NCBI GenBank assembly: GCA_947476515.1
Contig: CANJQZ010000004.1
Coordinates: 1-27,251 of the forward strand
Direction: 5' to 3'
Length of the DNA: 27,251 nucleotides
From: Flavobacteriales bacterium
GTDB lineage: Bacteria > Bacteroidota > Bacteroidia > Flavobacteriales_D > Crocinitomicaceae
The notes below the pieces were generated by a model, which did not search any database, was not told where the DNA came from, and worked only from the letters and a program-made list of their open reading frames with translations. The translations under genes were made by a program, and so were the position numbers. Below are positions 16,675-24,103 of the stretch, one piece after another. Every line of letters starts with the position of its first letter. The stretch's first letter is position 1.

Positions 16675-18723
16675 TTATTTCCAAAATCTTAATAAAATCA
16701 TTTCTATCAGTATAAAGAGTAAGGCCAACAAAATGAATACGCGCCAGTATTCAAATGGCTTGTCTAATTCTAGTTTTGTAGCACTTTGACCTTCTGTAAC
16801 GGCTTTAAAGGTACAATTTTTTATACCTGCATTTTCGATGGCGTTCATTATTTCTTTTTCATCCATCAAATCTGTACTTGATTCTTTTCGATCATAATTG
16901 ATGGCTATGCGCCCTAATTCACTTTCATCTTTAATAATATAGGAGCCAGCGCTTAGTTTTTCTATAGCTTCTGATCCTGCAATAGAAATAAAAGTACTTG
17001 ATGCGTCTTTTCTAATTTGAGGGATAAATTCAATTTTATTGCTTACTAATTTTAAGGGTACTTCGTCGTCATTTTGAAGATCAATTTGAATAGAAGCATC
17101 CACTCCTATAGTTGAAAATAAAGGCAAATCTCTTTTGCTTAAGGATGCAATGCGCAATAGCAAAGCGGGAAAAAGAGCATTTTGTGTGAAATCTCCAAAT
17201 TCTGATGCGAGTGAAGTACTAAATAAATAATTGGCATGTGGTCCTGTGTTTTTCATGAATAATGGAAATCCATTTCTTTGCGTAAGTAATTCGATATTTC
17301 CCATTCTTGAAGCAGTATTTACTTGGTATGATTTTTTTATCAATGGCATATTTAAAGAAGTCTTCTCTTGATCAAACATTCCTTTAAAAAAACTATTTCG
17401 ATAATCAATTTTGTTTAAGGCATTTCCATTGGTAATCAGACTTCCCAATGAAGGTAAATTGAGTCCATCAAGCAGGGAACTGTAAGAGCCTTTATCGATT
17501 TTATTGCCCGGAAAAATGCAAATCGTTATTCTCTGTTTAGAAGCATCTACTAGTTCTTCAATCAATCCAGAACTTATTTCATTTAATCCATTTAATACTA
17601 TTAAATCTTTATTGTCTAATTGGTCGCCTGTGAAGGATAATTGTTCGCAGCTTGTTACTTTAAAAAATGGTTCTACGCTGTACACATTTGAAATTGACTT
17701 ACTAGCGCTTGGACCATCAATAATCAACACAGAACTTTCTTTGGCGATATTAATATTGAAATAGTAAGTGTCATCCCAAAATAAATGGCGGTCTTCAATT
17801 TCTACGATTCCTTCTTGAGTTCCAGTTTTATTAGGTGTAAATTGAAAACTTGTTGTTTGTTTTTCATTGGCTTTTAAATCAAGAAACATACTTCGCTTTT
17901 GATTTCCTAATTTTACTTTTAACTCTATATTTTTAGCGTTTTCATCAGAAGCATTGACCATTCTTATAAACAATTCATTAGGTTCATCTATTCTGTGCAC
18001 TGGAGAGGCAAAGTATACTGAATCTATGTAAAAGTTTGATTTTACTTGTGGTACAAGTTGAATGGGATAATAATTTGACTTACTGTCAGCGCTTAATTTA
18101 TTGGTTTTAAAGCTACATTTTTGAAAGTCAGAAACTAGAACATATTGAATACTTGCAATTTGATTCTGCTCTCTATTTTCCCGTTCAATAAAATCTTTTT
18201 GCCATCGAATTACATCGTCTAAATTCCGTGTAATGGAACTTTCTTTAATGAGATCTAATTGTGTTAAGGCTTCGACTTGAGTGAGCATTCTTTTTTCGAG
18301 TCCATCTAATTTATTGGTATTTAAAATAAACTTGGTGGATACTCCAGCATCAATTATTATTTTTCGAATGATTTCTCTACCTTCAGACAAGAGCTCTCCT
18401 TCAACACCTTTTGCAGTCATAGAGAATGAATTGTCTAAATACAAAGCAATTACATTATTGCCATTATGATCTTTTATTCCATTCGCAGGAATATAAGGTT
18501 GCGCAAAGGCAAGAACAGCCGCAATAATTAATAAGATTCGACTTAATAAAATTAATAAGTGCTTTAATTTTTGGGTTGATTTATTTTCCTGATCTATTTT
18601 CTGAATAAATTGTAGAGAGGAAAAGTAGAGGGTTTTGTATTTTCTAAAATGAAATAAGTGAATTATTATCGGAATGCTGATGAGGCTAAGGAGCCAAAGA
18701 AAACCCGGATAAACAAATTCCAT
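16675..18723 (-). CDS. BatA-domain membrane protein with C-terminal transmembrane helix
   Basis: 682 residues. The N terminus (about 1-85) is the BatA/aerotolerance N-terminal double-transmembrane domain: MEFVYPGFLWLLSLISIPII with a first helix at about 5-24, LYFSSLQFIQ, and a second helix at about 57-77. A von Willebrand A-like region follows (NVIALYLDNSFSMTAKG near 89-105, a degraded DxSxS metal site), then a periplasmic beta-rich region, a class I glutamine amidotransferase-like segment (VLIIDGPSASKS near 335), and a final helix near residues 660-680. Such proteins are common in Bacteroidota, and their function is not established. The gene lies between the FAD-protein gene (19-base gap) and the dihydroorotase-like gene; BatA/dihydroorotase adjacency is, as I recall, conserved in Flavobacteriia. 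Confidence 0.85.
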   Translation of the reverse strand: MEFVYPGFLWLLSLISIPIIIHLFHFRKYKTLYFSSLQFIQKIDQENKSTQKLKHLLILLSRILLIIAAVLAFAQPYIPANGIKDHNGNNVIALYLDNSFSMTAKGVEGELLSEGREIIRKIIIDAGVSTKFILNTNKLDGLEKRMLTQVEALTQLDLIKESSITRNLDDVIRWQKDFIERENREQNQIASIQYVLVSDFQKCSFKTNKLSADSKSNYYPIQLVPQVKSNFYIDSVYFASPVHRIDEPNELFIRMVNASDENAKNIELKVKLGNQKRSMFLDLKANEKQTTSFQFTPNKTGTQEGIVEIEDRHLFWDDTYYFNINIAKESSVLIIDGPSASKSISNVYSVEPFFKVTSCEQLSFTGDQLDNKDLIVLNGLNEISSGLIEELVDASKQRITICIFPGNKIDKGSYSSLLDGLNLPSLGSLITNGNALNKIDYRNSFFKGMFDQEKTSLNMPLIKKSYQVNTASRMGNIELLTQRNGFPLFMKNTGPHANYLFSTSLASEFGDFTQNALFPALLLRIASLSKRDLPLFSTIGVDASIQIDLQNDDEVPLKLVSNKIEFIPQIRKDASSTFISIAGSEAIEKLSAGSYIIKDESELGRIAINYDRKESSTDLMDEKEIMNAIENAGIKNCTFKAVTEGQSATKLELDKPFEYWRVFILLALLFILIEMILLRFWK

Positions 18724-18742
18724 AAGTCAAAGTTAGCAATTA

Positions 18743-20107
18743 TTATTGTTTATTAAAAGTATTGATAAGCACTTGCGCTAATTCCTCGCATTGAATTCTT
18801 AATTCATTGATAGCAGTAGTTTCCCATAGCTCACCCTTAAGTAAATTCCCCAAAGCATAAATAGGGTAGTTTTCCTTTGAATATACTTGATAGTTGTTCA
18901 CATTTGTTTTAACGCCTAGAAATAATGGGTCGGCATGAATAAGACCATTTTGACATAAAGAACTAAGTAGGCCATCATTTGGCGCAGTAATATCTGATGC
19001 CGGACCAGTACAATTAATGATATGCTGAACTGAAAGATGCCTTTTTTCTTTGCTATGTCTTTCTTCATATTCTACAATGATTGTAGATTCCTGAAATTCC
19101 ATTGCAATTATTTTACCTGCGCTAATTTGGAGTGATTTATTATTAATTTCATCTTGCAAAATCGCATACGATTCAGGGGGGATTCTGTGTCTAGCCACAC
19201 CCCATTTATGACGCAAATGTCGAATAAAAAAATTGCGTTCTTCTTGGGTGAAATTTGACCAGATAGCACCTGATTTCGCCCGTAATAAGGCAACTAGATC
19301 TGCCGATTTTGTTGGATGTAAGCGCATTTCTTGATGAAATATCTTTAGTATTTCAGAAAGTCTAATGGGTGTTTTGATATACTTGAGTTCACTTTGTAGT
19401 TCTTCGCTTGTTTTTTCATGGGGTAGGATATTAAATCCATGTGGTGAAACACAATTTATCTTTCCTTTAAATCCATTGGCTCTTATAACTTGGATAGCAT
19501 CCACCATAGTTAAACCTGCACCTAAAATAAGAACTTCTTTATCGGACTGAATTTCCTCTACTTTGATACGCCAAGGATTACAGCTGTATAATTTTGAATT
19601 AAAGTCTTTTTCACTAATGGTTTTAGGATGGGTGGGTAAAGAATTCCCACAAGCTAAAACACAAAAGTCTAAGGACAATTTGAGTTCATGAGTCTGTAGT
19701 TCTAAAGCTCCATCTTTTGGAAGAATTTGTAGCACTTTACTAATGATAGGTGTTATTATATGATTGGATACTGCTGCGAGTTTCTTAGTTTCTTCCCATA
19801 TTTCTGAAAGGTAACAACCGTATTCATTTCGTGTGAAAAATTTCTGATCGACCTCTCCAGAAGTTTCTTTATTCTTTTTATTGAGCCAATCTACAAAATG
19901 ATCGGGCTGTTTAGAATAAGCGCTCATTTTTCCAGCAGGAACATTGAGTAGGAGGGAGTCTATTTGTGCTTGATAGGCAATGCCACGAACAAACTTAGCA
20001 TCGTTATTGAAAATATAAATTTCAAGATTTTGATTGGATTTCAATAAATGTCTTGCCAGCATTGAGCCAGAAAAGCCACCTCCAATAATTCCTATTTTAA
20101 TTTTCAT
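18743..20107 (-). CDS. FAD/NAD(P)-binding protein (NAD_binding_9 type)
   Basis: 454-residue putative flavoprotein. The N terminus carries the dinucleotide fold IGIIGGGFSGSMLARHLL (GGGFSG at 9-14). Family motifs follow: NVPAGKMSAYSKQPDHFVDW (55-74) and FTRNEYGCYLSEIWEE (91-106). A second nucleotide site VLILGAGLTMVDA lies at 192-204, and an INCTGPASDIT motif in the last quarter. These mark the NAD_binding_9 group of FAD-NAD(P) proteins, whose substrates are generally unknown. No signal peptide. The start is fixed by the Rossmann strand directly after the ATG. Only two bases separate that ATG from the T-tract of an intrinsic terminator, so how this gene is transcribed is unclear. It appears to lead the unit through BatA, dihydroorotase-like and methyltransferase genes. 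Confidence 0.82.
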   Translation of the reverse strand: MKIKIGIIGGGFSGSMLARHLLKSNQNLEIYIFNNDAKFVRGIAYQAQIDSLLLNVPAGKMSAYSKQPDHFVDWLNKKNKETSGEVDQKFFTRNEYGCYLSEIWEETKKLAAVSNHIITPIISKVLQILPKDGALELQTHELKLSLDFCVLACGNSLPTHPKTISEKDFNSKLYSCNPWRIKVEEIQSDKEVLILGAGLTMVDAIQVIRANGFKGKINCVSPHGFNILPHEKTSEELQSELKYIKTPIRLSEILKIFHQEMRLHPTKSADLVALLRAKSGAIWSNFTQEERNFFIRHLRHKWGVARHRIPPESYAILQDEINNKSLQISAGKIIAMEFQESTIIVEYEERHSKEKRHLSVQHIINCTGPASDITAPNDGLLSSLCQNGLIHADPLFLGVKTNVNNYQVYSKENYPIYALGNLLKGELWETTAINELRIQCEELAQVLINTFNKQ

Positions 20108-20109
20108 TC

Positions 20110-20134
20110 AAAAAAAAACTGCCTTTCGGCAGTT
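20110..20134 (-). terminator. Intrinsic terminator after the gyrA-TPR unit
   Basis: On the minus strand, a 7-bp stem AACTGCC/GGCAGTT with a GAAA loop (20117-20134) is followed by nine T (20110-20118, overlapping the stem base). It begins 7 bases after the TPR stop. The T-tract ends two bases before the next gene's ATG at 20107. Confidence 0.85.
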
Positions 20135-20141
20135 TGAATTA

Positions 20142-21266
20142 TTAATTTAAAGCTTCAATACGCTTTTTAAATGCTTCCGATTTCTCTTTATTCCCAAGCT
20201 TAAAATGTGATTTTTGAAGAATTTCAAGAACATATTTATCATTAGGATTTTTTAGAGCGTAAGATTCTAACAAAGGCATAGCGCGGAGCAACATATCTTT
20301 TGCTTTTGCTTCTAAAATTGGTGCTTGAGCATCTTTGTAATCCATTTGACCTGCTTGATATTTTAATTCATTGGACCAATTGAATAAATGTGCACCTAAT
20401 TGATATTGAGCATCTCCATATGTGGAATCAATTACCAATGCTTTTGCAAGAGCTTGTTCTGCTTTCTCATTTTGCTTTAAAGTCATATAAGAAGTACCTA
20501 ATACATAATACAATTGTTTGTTATTTGGGTCAATTGCAAGTGCTTCGCTGGTGTATTTTTCCGCATTAATTAAATCATTATCAGCAAGATAAATGTTAAT
20601 TAAACTAATTAAAACATCAATATTAGTAGGTGAGATTTTATAAACCTTATTAGCGATCGTTTTTGCCTTTTCAAATTCCTTATTTGCGAGATAGTTATCC
20701 ACTGATTGACTCATGCTTAAATAGGCATTAACACTTGCATCTTTATATTCTTTGTCGATAAATTTACTCACTTCATAAGCATTGATAAACAAATCAGTAG
20801 CGGCTTCAAATTTTTTGTCAGTATAAGACTTTATTCCCAACTCAAAGATGAAAGCAACGCGGAAATTAATAAAATTTTCAGCTTCACTTACATGAACCGC
20901 CTTTGGGTCTTCATAGACTTTTTTAAAACTTTCTTTGGCTATTTTTTCATATTCAGTTGCTAATGTTTCATCCTTAACCTTGCCGGTTGTAGCAGCTTCC
21001 ATGTCAGCTATTTCAATTAATCCGTAATAAATTTCAGCACGATAAAGGTGCATTTTTGGACTATTGGCAGTTTCTGTATTTACTGCAGCGAGATCGATAA
21101 ATTTTTTGGCTTCATTTAATAACTTCAATGAAGGTTCAATGCCATTCATTGGATTGTACTTTTTCATGCGCAATGCTGCGTCAGTAAGATTGCCTTTTTG
21201 TCCAAACGAATAGACACTCATGCATACTAAAAAAGCACTTAGATAAATTTGAAGATTCTTTTTCAT
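20142..21266 (-). CDS. Periplasmic tetratricopeptide repeat protein downstream of gyrA
   Basis: 374 residues. The ATG at 21266 gives MKKNLQIYLSAFLVCMSVYSFGQ, a signal peptide with cleavage near FGQ; an upstream TTG at 21275 is less likely. The mature protein is all helical, with TPR units clearest at about residues 215-300 (DVLISLINIYLADNDLINAEKY, then AIDPNNKQLYYVLGTSYMTL and IDSTYGDAQYQLG), and earlier degenerate copies. TPR proteins act as protein-interaction scaffolds; the partner is unknown. It lies 25 bases after gyrA and ends at a strong terminator, so it is cotranscribed with gyrA. As I recall, gyrA followed by a TPR gene is common in Flavobacteriia. Confidence 0.87.
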   Translation of the reverse strand: MKKNLQIYLSAFLVCMSVYSFGQKGNLTDAALRMKKYNPMNGIEPSLKLLNEAKKFIDLAAVNTETANSPKMHLYRAEIYYGLIEIADMEAATTGKVKDETLATEYEKIAKESFKKVYEDPKAVHVSEAENFINFRVAFIFELGIKSYTDKKFEAATDLFINAYEVSKFIDKEYKDASVNAYLSMSQSVDNYLANKEFEKAKTIANKVYKISPTNIDVLISLINIYLADNDLINAEKYTSEALAIDPNNKQLYYVLGTSYMTLKQNEKAEQALAKALVIDSTYGDAQYQLGAHLFNWSNELKYQAGQMDYKDAQAPILEAKAKDMLLRAMPLLESYALKNPNDKYVLEILQKSHFKLGNKEKSEAFKKRIEALN

Positions 21267-21291
21267 AAAATTCAATTAGTTAACAAATATA

Positions 21292-23904
21292 TTATTCCTC
21301 CTCATCATTTTCAAGTTCCGTGCCATTTTCTTCTTCTGGCAAATCTTCTTCTATGATGTCATCTTCTGTAGTATCGTCTTCAATAATATCTTCCAATACT
21401 TCACCATCAATTGCAGCCTCCATTATTTCGTCTTCATCCTCATCTTCACTTCTAGGAACGCGAGCAATGGCAGCAATTTCAGCATTATTTTTCAAAGTAA
21501 TTAAACGAACACCTTGTGCTGCTCTACCCATAGTTCTTAGGGTATCAATATGCATTCTTATCGTAACGCCAGCTTTGGTTATGATCATTAAATCATCTTC
21601 ATCAAATACATTTTGAATAGAAAGTAATTTACCTGTTTTTTCAGTGACATTTAAGGTCTTAACACCTTTACCACCTCTATTGGTAATTCTGTAAACAGGC
21701 TCTTTGTCTTCCGGATCGTTCAAGTATGTTCTTTTTCCATATCCTTTTTCTGAAACCACTAAAATAGTAGAGAAAATATCTTCAACGCAGATCATTCCAA
21801 TTACTTCATCAGTTTCAGAAATTAAAGTAACCCCGCGAACACCTGAGGCATTTCTACCCATTGGTCTTACTTTGGATTCGTTGAAACGAATAGCGCGTCC
21901 AGAATTGGTAGCCATTACGATTTCATTAGTTCCGTTGGTTAATCTTGCTTCTAATAAAACATCGTTATCTCTAATGGTAATCGCATTAATACCATTTGCT
22001 CTTGGACGAGAATAAGCTTCTAATGAAGTTTTCTTAATTACACCAAGCTTGGTACACATAATAATGAAATTATTTGAAGTGTACTCTTTATCCATCAAAT
22101 CTTGAACCTTAACATATGCCTTAACATTATCATCTTGAGGAATATTAATTAAGTTTTGGATCGCACGACCTTTGGATAATTTATTTCCTTCTGGAATTTC
22201 ATAAACACGCATCCAGAAACATCTGCCTTTTTCAGTGAAGATCAATAAATAATTGTGGTTGGTGGCTACAAATAAATGTTCTAAGAAATCTTTATCTCTT
22301 GTAGTAGAACCTTTAGAACCCATTCCACCTCTATTTTGAACTTTATATTCTGCTAAATTAGTTCTCTTGATATAACCAGCGTGAGATATAGTTATAACAA
22401 CCTCCTCATCTGCAATTAAGTCTTCCATGCGCATTTCGCTTGCAGAGTACTCAATTGAAGAACGTCGTTCGTCACCATATTTTGCTTTAACATCGATAAG
22501 TTCATCCTTAATGATTTGCATTCTTCTTGATTCATTAGCAAGAATATCCTTTAAATCAGTGATTAATTTCATCAACTCATCAAACTCAGCACGCAATTTA
22601 TCTTGTTCTAGACCCGTCAAATGACGTAATCTCATATCTACAATAGCACGCGTTTGGATTTCTGACAATCCAAATCTTTCCGACAATCTTTCTCTTGCAT
22701 GATCCGGACTATCAGAAGTTTTGATAATTTCAATTACTTCATCAATATTGTCTGAAGCAATAATTAATCCCTCTAAAATATGAGCACGCTCTTCAGCTTT
22801 TCTCAAATCAAAAGTTGTTCTTCTAATAACAACCTCATGACGGAACAAAATAAATTGCTCTATAATGTCTCTTAAATTCAACAGCCTTGGACGGCCATCA
22901 ACCAAACAAATGTTATTTACAGAAAATGAAGTTTGAAGCGCAGTGAATTTATACAACTTATTAAGAACCACATTGGCAATCGCATCGCGTTTAATTTCAA
23001 AAACAATTCGCATACCATTACGGTCAGATTCATCTCGTAAATCAGAAATCCCTTCAATTTTTTTATCGTTCACTAAGTCAGCGATCTTTTTGATCATTTC
23101 TGCTTTATTTACTTGATAAGGAATTTCAGTTACAATTATTTGCTCTCTTCCATTAACTTCTTCAATTTCTGCTTTTCCACGAATGACAATTCTTCCGCGA
23201 CCTGTTAATAAAGCATCTCTAACACCCTCATAACCATAAATAATGCCACCAGTAGGGAAATCTGGAGCCTTTACATATTTTAATAATTCTTCAATCTCGA
23301 TGTCCTTATCGTCTACCATGGCAATAATACCATCAATGACCTCAGAAAGATTATGCGGCGCCATATTCGTTGCCATACCAACGGCAATTCCACTCGCTCC
23401 ATTAATTAATAGATTAGGAATCTTTGTTGGAAGTACAGATGGTTCCGTTAAACTATCATCGAAATTTGGACGAAAATCAACAGTTTCTTTCTCTAAATCA
23501 TCCAACATTTCTTCAGCAATTTTTCTCAATCGCGCCTCAGTATAACGCATTGCTGCAGGACTATCACCATCAACAGAACCAAAGTTACCTTGACCGTCAA
23601 CCAACGGATAACGCAAAGACCAAGGTTGCGCCATACGCACCATGGTATCATAAACAGAACTATCACCATGTGGATGATACTTTCCTAGTACCTCCCCAAC
23701 AATTCTTGCTGATTTCTTGTGAGCTTTATTAGAATACACTCCTAAGTCTTGCATCCCATAAAGCACTCTTCTGTGAACAGGTTTAAAACCATCTCTTACA
23801 TCTGGAAGTGCTCTAGAAACAATTACCGACATCGAATAATCGATGTAAGCTGACTTCATTTCATCTTCAATGTTAATCTGAATTATTCTTTCTCCTTCTG
23901 CCAT
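21292..23904 (-). CDS. gyrA: DNA gyrase subunit A
   Basis: 870 residues. With GyrB it introduces negative supercoils using ATP; GyrA carries the DNA-cleaving tyrosine. Seen: RALPDVRDGFKPVHRRVLYGM (31-51), the quinolone region GKYHPHGDSSVYDTMVRMAQPW with Ser82 and Asp86 at the E. coli S83 and D87 positions (wild-type-like), the catalytic Tyr121 in AAMRYTE, and a C-terminal beta-pinwheel beginning with a GyrA-box variant QNRGGMGSKG and repeating (e.g. RPRANGINAI, MGRNASGVRG, TNRGGKGVKT, MGRAAQGVRL). The last 50 or so residues are an Asp/Glu-rich tail. A -7 candidate TAATTTTG lies about 60 bases upstream. The TPR gene follows in the same unit. Confidence 0.98.
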   Translation of the reverse strand: MAEGERIIQINIEDEMKSAYIDYSMSVIVSRALPDVRDGFKPVHRRVLYGMQDLGVYSNKAHKKSARIVGEVLGKYHPHGDSSVYDTMVRMAQPWSLRYPLVDGQGNFGSVDGDSPAAMRYTEARLRKIAEEMLDDLEKETVDFRPNFDDSLTEPSVLPTKIPNLLINGASGIAVGMATNMAPHNLSEVIDGIIAMVDDKDIEIEELLKYVKAPDFPTGGIIYGYEGVRDALLTGRGRIVIRGKAEIEEVNGREQIIVTEIPYQVNKAEMIKKIADLVNDKKIEGISDLRDESDRNGMRIVFEIKRDAIANVVLNKLYKFTALQTSFSVNNICLVDGRPRLLNLRDIIEQFILFRHEVVIRRTTFDLRKAEERAHILEGLIIASDNIDEVIEIIKTSDSPDHARERLSERFGLSEIQTRAIVDMRLRHLTGLEQDKLRAEFDELMKLITDLKDILANESRRMQIIKDELIDVKAKYGDERRSSIEYSASEMRMEDLIADEEVVITISHAGYIKRTNLAEYKVQNRGGMGSKGSTTRDKDFLEHLFVATNHNYLLIFTEKGRCFWMRVYEIPEGNKLSKGRAIQNLINIPQDDNVKAYVKVQDLMDKEYTSNNFIIMCTKLGVIKKTSLEAYSRPRANGINAITIRDNDVLLEARLTNGTNEIVMATNSGRAIRFNESKVRPMGRNASGVRGVTLISETDEVIGMICVEDIFSTILVVSEKGYGKRTYLNDPEDKEPVYRITNRGGKGVKTLNVTEKTGKLLSIQNVFDEDDLMIITKAGVTIRMHIDTLRTMGRAAQGVRLITLKNNAEIAAIARVPRSEDEDEDEIMEAAIDGEVLEDIIEDDTTEDDIIEEDLPEEENGTELENDEEE

Positions 23905-23964
23905 ATTTTTTTAACTAAATTCTATTTTTATTCTTTATTTGTCCTCATGATAATACAAGGCTTC

Positions 23965-23972
23965 CAAAATTA
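23965..23972 (-). promoter_or_regulatory. Candidate -7 box for gyrA
   Basis: TAATTTTG on the minus strand fits TAnnTTTG; the implied leader is about 55 bases, AT-rich. No TTTG at the -33 distance. The gyrA-clpC intergenic region (23905-24103) holds this and the opposing clpC box. Confidence 0.33.
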
Positions 23973-24072
23973 GTAAAATAGACATCGTTTTAGACTTTTT
24001 TTTAAGATAATTACTAACAAATTGTGCTTATAAATTGTGAATAATTATGGATTTTTCAGAAGCTTTTCTCAG

Positions 24073-24080
24073 TATATTTG
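24073..24080 (+). promoter_or_regulatory. Candidate -7 box for clpC
   Basis: TATATTTG is an exact TAnnTTTG match 23 bases before the clpC ATG. No -33 TTTG is seen 19-21 bases upstream. I see no CtsR-type heptad repeat, so heat-shock control of that kind is not supported. Confidence 0.4.
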
Positions 24081-24103
24081 TCAAGTACAAGATATTTTAA
24101 GGA

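Noticed and set aside
23640..23665. Quinolone-resistance substitution in gyrA
   Set aside because: The positions equivalent to E. coli S83 and D87 are Ser82 and Asp86, the susceptible-type residues.
23243..23732. Overlapping plus-strand open frames inside gyrA
   Set aside because: They are antisense to a strongly conserved gyrA region and show no protein-like motifs; long antisense frames are expected there.
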